Positions 22,426-29,914 of a DNA stretch of 34,033 nt are shown piece by piece. Below the pieces are notes generated by a model, which was given only the letters and a program-made list of their open reading frames with translations, was not told the origin of the DNA and did not search any database. The translations under genes were made by a program, and so were the position numbers. This DNA is from Candidatus Zhuqueibacterota bacterium 4484_87 (GTDB lineage Bacteria; Zhuqueibacterota; Zhuqueibacteria; Thermofontimicrobiales; Thermofontimicrobiaceae). The DNA lies in assembly GCA_002085355.1 (NCBI GenBank), contig NATN01000012.1:1-34033 (forward strand), read 5' to 3'. Numbering within the stretch: position 1 is the stretch's first letter; every line of letters begins with the position of its first letter.

Positions 22426-23343
22426 TCATCCTGCATTATCATTGAAACGCATAAATTTTAAAACGGTTTCCTGGTTAGGGACACCTTTTTGGCCTCCCAA
22501 TGTCTGACATTTTAGCGCTGCCGTTGCATTGGCAAATCGTAAATTTTTCTCCAAAGACAAACCATGAAGCAATCCGGCGATAAATGCGCCATGGAAAACA
22601 TCTCCGGCGCCGGTCGTGTCAACTACTTTCGTTTGAAACGCCGGTTGAAAAACAACGCCATTTTCATCGCCGCCGTAACTTCCTATCTCGCCGCATGTTA
22701 CAACAGCGGCTCGGGCGCCAAAATTGAGAAGTTTTCTGATTGCTTCTTCATAATCATCGGTTTGAAAAAATTGATGACAAAAACTGTGCGAAACAATCGG
22801 ATAATCCACAGCGCGCAAGAGTTGTTCCATGTCCTGGCGCGGGCTTCCGGCATCAAGTACAATCGATATTTGTTTCGATTTCGCCCATTCAACTATTTTC
22901 CACGTAGCTGCTGTATCTCTGCCGTCAATGAGCACGTAGGCGGCATCATCGATAAAATCAAAATTCATTTCTTCCGGTTTCACAGCCCTGTAGTGACTGC
23001 TATCGAGTACAATGGACTTTTTTCCGCTCGCTCCATCAATCCAGATAAAGGCTTTGTTCGTCGGCATGTTTTCGTCTCGAATCACGCCGGTTGTGTCGAT
23101 GCCTTTGGAACGGAAATTTTCCAAAACAAAATCACCGTCTGTATCAGTTCCGATTTTTCCGATAAAAGCGGTACGGAACCCCAAACGCGCTAAAGTCACC
23201 AGAGCGGTGGCGCATGGGCCTCCCCCCTGTTTCGAGAACTCCAGAGTTTCGGTTTTTTCATCCAAGTTCGGGTATCTCGGCACGAGGCACAAATAATCCG
23301 CGGCACAGATTCCAAACCCAACGCAGTCAAAAGATGTTTGCAT
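22426..23343 (-). CDS. PfkB-family carbohydrate/nucleoside kinase
   Basis: 305 residues. The ribokinase-like fold is shown by an N-terminal GFGICAADYL and QGGGPCATALVTLARLG (substrate-binding Gly-Gly), IGTDTDGDFV, and the C-terminal PfkB signature VDTTGAGDVFHGAFIAGLLHG containing the catalytic Asp and the anion hole. It phosphorylates a sugar, nucleoside or related metabolite with ATP; the exact substrate cannot be assigned. It begins 30 bases after the FTCD stop with no clear ribosome site, so translation may be coupled or weak. The neighbours do not point to a specific pathway. Confidence 0.9.
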   Translation of the reverse strand: MQTSFDCVGFGICAADYLCLVPRYPNLDEKTETLEFSKQGGGPCATALVTLARLGFRTAFIGKIGTDTDGDFVLENFRSKGIDTTGVIRDENMPTNKAFIWIDGASGKKSIVLDSSHYRAVKPEEMNFDFIDDAAYVLIDGRDTAATWKIVEWAKSKQISIVLDAGSPRQDMEQLLRAVDYPIVSHSFCHQFFQTDDYEEAIRKLLNFGARAAVVTCGEIGSYGGDENGVVFQPAFQTKVVDTTGAGDVFHGAFIAGLLHGLSLEKNLRFANATAALKCQTLGGQKGVPNQETVLKFMRFNDNAG

Positions 23344-23373
23344 TATTTATCGTAACTTAAAAAATCATTTCAT

Positions 23374-25053
23374 TTACATAGATTCAATTTTCTTGTTCAC
23401 TATTTCCAGTACCTCACTTTGCAATTTTTCAGCTTCAGTGAGCAATTCATCAACGCGATATTTCATCTTTTCCACAAATTCGCTATCCTGAATACCAGGC
23501 AAATTAATTTTTACATTCAATCCAGCACCATATACAGCAGACCTTGCCATGAGCGCAGAAACTCCGGCGTCACTGGCGGCGTTATCATTTCCTTTCTCCG
23601 CAACAACTTTTGCCAGTTGCAAAACTTTTACTGAAAATTCCATCACGCTGAGCGGAACCTCGCAGGCAAATTTCGTGGCATTTTCAATAGCGTCATTGCG
23701 CAGCGCGATTTGTTCCTCTGTTTTTTTCTTCATGGAAAATGCAGCCATGAGCTGATTGAAAGCTTCAGTATCCCGATCAACGTTTCGGAGTAACTCGTCT
23801 TTGAGGTGCTGCGCTTCAACTGCTGTTTCATTCATTTCTTCCCAGACAGATTCATAGCTTTTTTTCCCTGAAGTGAGATTCGCAACCATTCCGCTCAGGG
23901 AAGACGCCAGCGCACCTGCCAGCGCAGACACGCTTCCTCCGCCTGGCGCCGGTGATTCTGAAGACAGCTCATTGGCAAAATCCCGCAAATCCATTTTTAC
24001 CAGCGGGCCCTTGGCCTCCCGCACCTGATATTCGATGATTTTTTTAGCAGGATCAAATTCACTCACATCGCGCAAGCCCATGGAAACCACGGCTGCCTCT
24101 ATCAAATCTTCTTCAGGCACCCCCGGAGATTTGCCTTGTTTCAGCAAATAATGTCTGCCAGCGTCAAGCATCGCTTGCAAAGGAATCAATCCCACTAATT
24201 CGCTGCCTGTAACCCGCAGACCACGTTTCTCCGCCTCTTCACAAACAACATCGAAAGCCAGATGCGGAGGCGTTATTTTGTAATTTATCAAATTCATGGA
24301 GACCTGTGCCTGGCTATATTCGTCGATGTACCAGCCCACAGCGCGGCAAGCCTGTAAACGCCCGGGAACTTTCACTGCTTTTCCATCCGCATCACGAATA
24401 ATTTTCCCTGCGGCATCGCGTTTAGCGCGTCCTGCCTCCCGAATAGTCAAGGCAATATCGTGTGCCAGCTTCCGGTCTCGTGTATTTAAATTGACATTGT
24501 AAGCGATCAAAAATTCTCGTGCCCCGATCACCGTGGCGCCGGATTTTTCATTAAAAATTGCTTCGCCAAAATCGGGCTTCCATTCCGGATCTTTCAGTTT
24601 TTCCGGCAAACCTTCGTACTCACCCTTGCGAATATCTGCCAGACTTTTTCTTTCGGGGCGCGTTGCTGCTTCTTCATACAGATAAACCGGAATGCCCAAT
24701 TCCGCCGCCACGCGCTCGCCTACCTCTTTTGCAATCTGAACGCAATCTTCCATGGTAACGCCGGAAACCGGCACAAACGGACAGACGTCTGTAGCGCCCA
24801 TGCGCGCGTGCTCGCCTTTGTGATGACGCATATCAATCAGCTCGGCTGCCTTCTTTATCGCCCGAAAAGCTGCCTCTTTCACCCCTTCCGGCGAACCAAT
24901 GAATGTTACTACGGTGCGATTGGTGTCCGCTCCGGGATCCACGTCTAAAAGTTTAACATCTTCAGTATCCCGAATCTCGTCCACAATCGCTTCAATAACC
25001 TGCAAGTTTTTACCTTCACTGAAATTTGGCACACATTCGACTAATTTTAACAT
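23374..25053 (-). CDS. ftcD: Bifunctional glutamate formimidoyltransferase / formimidotetrahydrofolate cyclodeaminase
   Basis: Start at ATG 25053 (GAGGA seven bases upstream; the conserved LVECVPNFSEG follows at once) gives 559 residues. The N-terminal two domains (about 1-340) are formimidoyltransferase: NFSEG, HHKGEHARMGATDVCPF, CRAVGWYIDEYSQAQVSMN, SELVGLIPLQA. It moves the formimino group from formiminoglutamate to tetrahydrofolate. The C-terminal domain (about 350-559) is the cyclodeaminase, with SPAPGGGSVSALAGALA and the all-helical FTCD fold, giving methenyl-THF and ammonia. This is the mammalian-type fused architecture, also found in some bacteria and archaea; many bacteria encode the two activities separately. 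It links histidine breakdown to one-carbon metabolism. No hutHUI genes are present nearby. Confidence 0.95.
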   Translation of the reverse strand: MLKLVECVPNFSEGKNLQVIEAIVDEIRDTEDVKLLDVDPGADTNRTVVTFIGSPEGVKEAAFRAIKKAAELIDMRHHKGEHARMGATDVCPFVPVSGVTMEDCVQIAKEVGERVAAELGIPVYLYEEAATRPERKSLADIRKGEYEGLPEKLKDPEWKPDFGEAIFNEKSGATVIGAREFLIAYNVNLNTRDRKLAHDIALTIREAGRAKRDAAGKIIRDADGKAVKVPGRLQACRAVGWYIDEYSQAQVSMNLINYKITPPHLAFDVVCEEAEKRGLRVTGSELVGLIPLQAMLDAGRHYLLKQGKSPGVPEEDLIEAAVVSMGLRDVSEFDPAKKIIEYQVREAKGPLVKMDLRDFANELSSESPAPGGGSVSALAGALASSLSGMVANLTSGKKSYESVWEEMNETAVEAQHLKDELLRNVDRDTEAFNQLMAAFSMKKKTEEQIALRNDAIENATKFACEVPLSVMEFSVKVLQLAKVVAEKGNDNAASDAGVSALMARSAVYGAGLNVKINLPGIQDSEFVEKMKYRVDELLTEAEKLQSEVLEIVNKKIESM

Positions 25054-25309
25054 AGTTTTTTCCTCATCATTTTCAAACAATTTTTTGCATTTTTCTCAAC
25101 TTGGAAAACCCATTTTTTCAGAGCCGCTGAAACGATTCAAGCGAAGATCGTCGTAATCAAGTACACGTAAAACAAATTCGAGAGACCACACAAGCAAACT
25201 ATTTTAAAACCAATACAATAAATATCCGAAAAATCACCCGCGATTATCAATTTTCATTCCGCAATCAAAAAAATGAAAATTCGTTTCGATTAAATCTGAC
25301 CGACAAAAT
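25054..25309. other. Intergenic spacer with two inverted repeats
   Basis: About 256 bases between the M24 peptidase stop and the FTCD start. It contains a small stem-loop TTTCAG-AGCCG-CTGAAA (25116-25132) and a perfect ten-base inverted repeat AATTTTCATT (25249-25258) / AATGAAAATT (25272-25281) just past the peptidase 3' end. The latter lacks a following T tract on the minus strand, so it is a poor terminator. No gene was seen. Confidence 0.5.
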
Positions 25310-26494
25310 TTACTTCACCAGGAACAACTCCATCTGCCGCGGTGAAAGAAATTTACATCCGTTCTCCGTCACGACAACTTCCTCTTCAATTGTCGCCACA
25401 CCAAAACCTTTACAATACACGCGTGGTTCCAAAGTGTACACCTGCCCGGCTTCGACCTTCAAATAAGGCAAATCGCCGTATCTTTCCCAGATCGGACACA
25501 GCACCCCGGCGCCATCGTGGGCTTCTCTGCCAACCTGGTGACCCAGCGCATGAGGATATTCGTCAAAACCACAATTGATGATATGCTGCCTGGCGACATT
25601 ATCCACTTCCCAGCCTTCAACTCCCGGCCGGAGAAATTCAGCCGCTTTTGTTATTGCATCACGAACAGCATCAAAAGCTTTTTTCACTTCCGCCGGCGCA
25701 TCGGTTTCGCCTTCGCGTAAAAAATACCACGTACGCTGCAGATCGGAAACATAATCGTCCGTACGAACGCCAAAATCCATATTCATAATATGACCGCGCG
25801 CTGTTTTGCGATCCGTGGGACCGTAATGCGCACCGGCAGTATCAGGCCCGGTAAAAACTGATGGGCAAGATGCCGGATCCCAGGACAAACCCACGCCTAA
25901 CTCATCCACGCGTTTCAGCACAAATTGTGCAATTTCTTTTTCGGAAAGCCCAGGCTTCAACATACGCGTCACTTCATCAAAAATGTCAATGGTGATATTA
26001 ATCGCTTTTCTCAGCCTGTCCAATTCAGAGGGCGACTTTCTCCCCCGAAGCGCAGAAATAATTTTCTCCGCAGAGACGAACCGATTGACATAATCAGTAT
26101 CTTTTAAATAATCGTTGAGCAAAAGAAACATTCCATGAGTCAAGCCGTCAGAGACGTGGTCGTTCGTGGAAAAATTCAGTGCTATGGAACGAGGATCCAG
26201 AGCAGATATTTCTTTGAGTAAATCATCTCGAATGGAAGCTTTGTAGCTGATCACATTATCGTAAACACCGAGGTCTCGCACAGCAGGAAAATCCAGATTC
26301 CCAACGATAGCCGTCGTTTTTCCAGTGGCAGAAATTAAAAAAGCGGATTGCCAGGTACAGCTTCCTTCGAAAATTAATGGCAGGCTGGGATCCGTTAAAG
26401 TATGACTCTCGCGCACAAAAATGAGCCAGACATCAATTCCCTTTTCCTTCAAAATTTCAACTGCCTGCTCCAGCTTTTCTTTAATCATTTTCAT
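25310..26494 (-). CDS. M24-family metallopeptidase (Xaa-Pro aminopeptidase-like)
   Basis: 394 residues. The N-terminal creatinase-like domain (about 1-150: GIDVWLIFVRESHTLTDPSLP) is followed by the pita-bread catalytic domain. Expected metal ligands are visible: Asp in MDFGVRTDDYVSDLQRTW (two Asp), His in HALGHQVGREAHDGAG, Glu in YTLEPRVYCKG and Glu in ATIEEEVVVT. It probably removes an N-terminal residue before proline or acts as a prolidase on small peptides in the cytoplasm; no signal peptide is present. The ribosome site GAGG lies seven bases before the ATG. It is a single gene between the mdh terminator and the FTCD spacer. Creatinase-type activity cannot be excluded. Confidence 0.9.
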   Translation of the reverse strand: MKMIKEKLEQAVEILKEKGIDVWLIFVRESHTLTDPSLPLIFEGSCTWQSAFLISATGKTTAIVGNLDFPAVRDLGVYDNVISYKASIRDDLLKEISALDPRSIALNFSTNDHVSDGLTHGMFLLLNDYLKDTDYVNRFVSAEKIISALRGRKSPSELDRLRKAINITIDIFDEVTRMLKPGLSEKEIAQFVLKRVDELGVGLSWDPASCPSVFTGPDTAGAHYGPTDRKTARGHIMNMDFGVRTDDYVSDLQRTWYFLREGETDAPAEVKKAFDAVRDAITKAAEFLRPGVEGWEVDNVARQHIINCGFDEYPHALGHQVGREAHDGAGVLCPIWERYGDLPYLKVEAGQVYTLEPRVYCKGFGVATIEEEVVVTENGCKFLSPRQMELFLVK

Positions 26495-26544
26495 GAAATC
26501 GCCTCATTGACTAATTTAGTTCAATAAAACTCATTAGATAAAAA

Positions 26545-26574
26545 GAAACCGAGAAATAAAATCCTCGGTTTCTG
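26545..26574 (-). terminator. Intrinsic terminator of mdh
   Basis: Perfect ten-pair stem AGAAACCGAG (26545-26554) / CTCGGTTTCT (26565-26574) with a ten-base loop. Read on the minus strand, the stem runs directly into a T5 tract and TATC. It lies about 25 bases after the mdh stop codon, as expected for a rho-independent terminator. Confidence 0.85.
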
Positions 26575-26599
26575 AATAATAATCATTTCATGTTCAAAA

Positions 26600-27535
26600 T
26601 CAAAGTTTTGTATCAGCGACTGCTTTTTTCACAGCTTCCAGCGAATTGTTCAGCATATCCTTTTCTTCATCAGTAAGCTCAATCTCCAACACTTTTTCTA
26701 CGCCACCGGAACCGATGACTGCTGGTACACCGATGTAATAGCCATTAATTCCATATTCGCCTTCCAGATAAGCAGCGCACGGCAAAACGCGTTTTTTGTC
26801 TTTGATGTAAGATTCCGCCATTTCCACAGAACTGATCGCCGGGCTAAAAAAGGCGCTACCATTGCCCAAAAGACCAACGATTTCTGTCCCTGCTTTGCGT
26901 GTGCGGTCAACTATCGCATCAATCTTTTCCTGCGGCATCAATTCCATCAGCGGTACGCCGCCAACAGTCGCCAGACGAGGCAACGGCACCATCGTAGGTC
27001 CGTGGCCACCCAAAACTGTTGCAGTAATATCTTCCGCACTGACGCCTAATTCCATTGCTACAAAAGATTTAAATCGACCGGTATCCAAAACGCCAGCCAT
27101 GCCGACAACTTGATTCTTGGGAAAACCGGTAATTTTTTTGAAAGAATAGACCATCGCGTCGAGCGGATTGGTTGTAATGATACAAAAAGCATTGGGAGCA
27201 TATTTTTTGATATTTTCCGCTACATTAGTCATAATTTTAAGGTTTACATCAAGCAAGTCTTCACGAGACATTCCCGGTTTGCGCGGTACGCCTGCTGTAA
27301 TAATCGCGACGTCTGCTCCGGCAATGTCCGCGTAATTGCTTGTACCGGACAAATTGCAGTCAACGCCCATCAAGGGCGTTCCTTCCGTAATATCCAGAGT
27401 CTTACCTTTTGCCACTCCCTCTTTTTCAGGAATATCGACCATCACAACGTCGCCTAATTCTTTCTGAGCGACCAGAAGCGCCAAAATACCACCAATTTGT
27501 CCTCCACCAATCAAAGCAATTTTCTTTCGCGCCAT
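26600..27535 (-). CDS. mdh: Malate dehydrogenase (LDH-like type)
   Basis: 311 residues, the usual length for the LDH-like NAD-dependent malate dehydrogenases. Rossmann motif GGGQIGG lies near the N-terminus and Asp in VVMVDIPEKEG is expected to bind the NAD ribose. GVPRKPGMSREDLL holds the substrate-binding Arg residues, TTNPLDAM follows, GMAGVLDTGRF matches the family and GGHGPTMVP holds the catalytic His. It converts malate and oxaloacetate in the TCA cycle. The ribosome site GAGGAG precedes the ATG. A 141-base gap from the L27 gene and its own terminator suggest a separate transcript, although no convincing promoter was recognised in the gap. Confidence 0.96.
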   Translation of the reverse strand: MARKKIALIGGGQIGGILALLVAQKELGDVVMVDIPEKEGVAKGKTLDITEGTPLMGVDCNLSGTSNYADIAGADVAIITAGVPRKPGMSREDLLDVNLKIMTNVAENIKKYAPNAFCIITTNPLDAMVYSFKKITGFPKNQVVGMAGVLDTGRFKSFVAMELGVSAEDITATVLGGHGPTMVPLPRLATVGGVPLMELMPQEKIDAIVDRTRKAGTEIVGLLGNGSAFFSPAISSVEMAESYIKDKKRVLPCAAYLEGEYGINGYYIGVPAVIGSGGVEKVLEIELTDEEKDMLNNSLEAVKKAVADTKL

Positions 27536-27676
27536 ATCATTCTCCTCTTAATTTTGAATTGTGTGGCTTATATTAAAAAAATAGAGCTATCTTTTCCCGA
27601 ACAAAATAATGGTATCCACTGCCAGATGATATTCCTGAACAAATACGCAGGGCAATGGTACACGGCATCGATAAAT

Positions 27677-27931
27677 TTAGGCAGGTAAAACGCTCACCAT
27701 TTTCTTCGATTTTCCGTGTGTGGTGTATTGAACTTTGCCGTCAATTTTTGCAAACAACGTGAAGTCACCACCCATGCCAACGTTAGAACCTGCGTGAATT
27801 CTGGTTCCGCATTGACGTACAAGAATGCTTCCCGCGGTTACTGTCTGACCGCCATACACTTTAACGCCGCGCATTTTTGGTTTGCTGTCGCGACCGTTCT
27901 TTGAACTGCCTACACCTTTCTTATGAGCCAT
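27677..27931 (-). CDS. rpmA: 50S ribosomal protein L27
   Basis: 84 residues with MAHKKGVGSSKNGRDS, KVYGGQTVTAGSILVRQCGTRIHAG and the C-terminal basic region, all diagnostic of bL27. The N-terminus begins directly with AHKKG and lacks the extension cleaved by the Prp protease in Firmicutes; no prp gene sits between L21 and L27. L27 reaches toward the peptidyl-transferase centre with its N-terminal tail. It starts 22 bases after the L21 stop with a strong GGAGG ribosome site. Confidence 0.97.
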   Translation of the reverse strand: MAHKKGVGSSKNGRDSKPKMRGVKVYGGQTVTAGSILVRQCGTRIHAGSNVGMGGDFTLFAKIDGKVQYTTHGKSKKMVSVLPA

Positions 27932-27953
27932 TTATTATTTCCTCCAAATCGCT

Positions 27954-28268
27954 TTATGATAAAACAATATCTTCAATTTTTAAACGAGTGAAATCCTGAC
28001 GATGTCCTTTTTTTACTTTGTAACCTTTGCGTCGTTTTTTCTTAAAAACAACGACTTTCTTCCCTCGCTCGTCACCCAAAACAGTTGCCTGAACTTTTGC
28101 GCCCTTCAGGACAGGATTTCCGACCTGAACTTTTTTCTCGTCCGAGGTAAACAGCACTCGATCAAATTCAACTTTGCTTCCTTCTTCTGCCTGCAATTTC
28201 GGAGCTAAAATTTCATCATTTTTGCGCACTTTAAACTGCATTCCGGCAACTTCAACAATTGCGTACAT
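27954..28268 (-). CDS. rplU: 50S ribosomal protein L21
   Basis: 104 residues, the standard length of bL21. It begins MYAIVEVAGMQFKVRKND and carries the basic stretch KKKRRKGYKVKKGHRQDFT near the end. The GGAGG ribosome site is just upstream. It forms the conserved rplU-rpmA pair, transcribed from the promoter at 28342-28370 or from upstream rng. The leader of about 66 bases is short and shows only a small stem (AATGA/TCATT), so no elaborate leader structure can be claimed. Confidence 0.97.
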   Translation of the reverse strand: MYAIVEVAGMQFKVRKNDEILAPKLQAEEGSKVEFDRVLFTSDEKKVQVGNPVLKGAKVQATVLGDERGKKVVVFKKKRRKGYKVKKGHRQDFTRLKIEDIVLS

Positions 28269-28341
28269 TAGTTTTCCTCCAAATCAAATATCTTAAATGA
28301 ATACTTTTTTCTCTAATGAATCTGCGTCATTCCAGACTTCA

Positions 28342-28370
28342 AATATAATAATTTTTATCCATTAAGTCAA
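28342..28370 (-). promoter_or_regulatory. Sigma-70-type promoter for rplU-rpmA
   Basis: On the minus strand, TTGACT (28365-28370) and TATATT (28342-28347) are separated by exactly 17 bases; each differs from consensus by one base. The -35 hexamer overlaps the rng stop codon. Predicted start is near 28335, leaving a 66-base leader before rplU. Confidence 0.75.
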
Positions 28371-29884
28371 GATTTAAATTTGTCCGTTATGTCAATATTT
28401 TGTTTTTTTGAAAAAATATGGAATTCATCAAACTCCAGATTACCATCTCCGATAACCTCCAGTTTGAGAAAATAGCGCCACATAAGCCGGCGAACGGGAC
28501 TTTTGATGCCCTGACTGAGATAGTTTTTCATCTCCGGATGCGTGACTATTTTCAAACGACGCTCTTTGGACTTCGCACGGAATCTTTTAATCCAACGCTC
28601 TATTTGGCTCAATACAGCACTTTTTGACGTAATTCGCCCCAATCCGCCGCACGTCGGGCATGTTTCACTGAAAGCATACATAATGCTCGGTCTGATTCTC
28701 TCACGTGTCATTTCAATCAAACCAAAATCGCTCAAAGGCAAAATATTTGCCTGCGCCCGATCTTTTTTCAATTCGCCCTTTAATTCCTCGTAGAGTCGTT
28801 TCTTATTTTTCTCATCCCGCATATCAATAAAATCGATGACAATGATACCGCCAATATCCCGCAGTCGCAATTGACGAGCAATCTCTTTGGCAGCTTCCAG
28901 ATTTATTCTCAAGGTATTTTGCTCTTGAGTTTTTTTGCCGATGAATCTGCCGCTGTTCACGTCAATGGCGCACAACGCTTCAGTCTGATCAATAATGATC
29001 GAACCGCCGCTTTTGAGTTCCACCTTGCGGGAGAGGCTGTTCTGAATTTCATCTTCAATTTTGTAATGATCAAAAATCGGCGTGCTGCGGTCGTAAAACT
29101 CAACCAACCCAGCCATTTCATGAGCGACATCTTTGAGGTATGTGACAATTTTCTTGTACAATCTCCGGTCGTCCACAATCAGGCGCGTCATATCGCGTGT
29201 AAAAAGATCACGGATAACGCTCGACATCATCCCCATGTCTTTGTACACCAACAACGGGGGCTTGTTCTTCTTGATCCTTGCTTCAATCTTTTTCCACACC
29301 TTTTTCAGATTGTCCACGTCTTTTTGCAACACCAATCTATCCCTGCCGTCGGCGACGGTGCGCACGATCAGCCCAAATCCTTCGGGGCGAATTTCTTTGG
29401 CAATTTTGCGCAACCGTTTCCTTTCACCGGCGCTTTCAATTTTTTTGGAAACGCCAATGAATTTGGAATTTGGCACAAGCACCAAAAATCTCCCCGGAAT
29501 TGAAATTTGAGTCGTCAGCCGCGCGCCTTTGGTGCTAATGGGCTCCTTGATAATCTGAACTAAAATCTGTTGCCCCACGCGGATATCTTCCGGCGCAAGC
29601 ACCTCTTTTGATCGATCTTCATCTGTCAGATCAACCATAGAACTCACCGTTGAGAATGATTCGCCAATATCGGAAAAATGCAAAAAAGCATCCTGTTTCA
29701 GCCCAATATTGATGAAAGCGGCACGCATACCACGCACAACATTGACAACTCTGCCGAGGTAAATGTCCCCAACCATTCTTTCGTTGTCCGGCATTTCCAC
29801 AAAAAGCTCTGCCAGACGACCGTTTTCTAAAATTGCGATCCTCGTCTCTCCGATCGCTGCGTTAATAATTATTTCTTTATCCAT
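28367..29884 (-). CDS. rng: Ribonuclease G/E family endoribonuclease
   Basis: 505 residues, the length of RNase G, with no RNase E-type scaffold tail. An S1 RNA-binding domain (about 38-120: GDIYLGRVVNVVRGMRAAF, FLHFSDIG) is followed by the RNase H-like catalytic region with the two metal-binding Asp motifs, AIDVNSGRFIG and IVIDFIDMRDEKN. The zinc-link cysteines are in TCPTCGGLG. It processes and degrades mRNA and rRNA precursors. It lies between the radical SAM-DUF2344 gene and rplU-rpmA, an order found in many non-proteobacterial genomes. A weak AGGA precedes the ATG. Confidence 0.95.
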   Translation of the reverse strand: MDKEIIINAAIGETRIAILENGRLAELFVEMPDNERMVGDIYLGRVVNVVRGMRAAFINIGLKQDAFLHFSDIGESFSTVSSMVDLTDEDRSKEVLAPEDIRVGQQILVQIIKEPISTKGARLTTQISIPGRFLVLVPNSKFIGVSKKIESAGERKRLRKIAKEIRPEGFGLIVRTVADGRDRLVLQKDVDNLKKVWKKIEARIKKNKPPLLVYKDMGMMSSVIRDLFTRDMTRLIVDDRRLYKKIVTYLKDVAHEMAGLVEFYDRSTPIFDHYKIEDEIQNSLSRKVELKSGGSIIIDQTEALCAIDVNSGRFIGKKTQEQNTLRINLEAAKEIARQLRLRDIGGIIVIDFIDMRDEKNKKRLYEELKGELKKDRAQANILPLSDFGLIEMTRERIRPSIMYAFSETCPTCGGLGRITSKSAVLSQIERWIKRFRAKSKERRLKIVTHPEMKNYLSQGIKSPVRRLMWRYFLKLEVIGDGNLEFDEFHIFSKKQNIDITDKFKS

Positions 29885-29914
29885 AATGTCCTATCTTCAT
29901 TCAAATTTTGTTAC

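Noticed and set aside
22564..23193. 209-codon open frame on the plus strand
   Set aside because: It is antisense to the PfkB kinase gene with clear motifs; no independent support.
25054..25080. Longer N-terminus for FTCD
   Set aside because: The conserved family start LVECVPNFSEG follows the ATG at 25053, which has GAGGA upstream.
25249..25281. Ten-base inverted repeat as terminator of the M24 peptidase gene
   Set aside because: The stem is nearly all A/T and no T tract follows on the minus strand.
28871..29503. 210-codon open frame on the plus strand
   Set aside because: It is antisense to the well-supported RNase G gene, and its translation resembles no family; a shadow of rng codon use.
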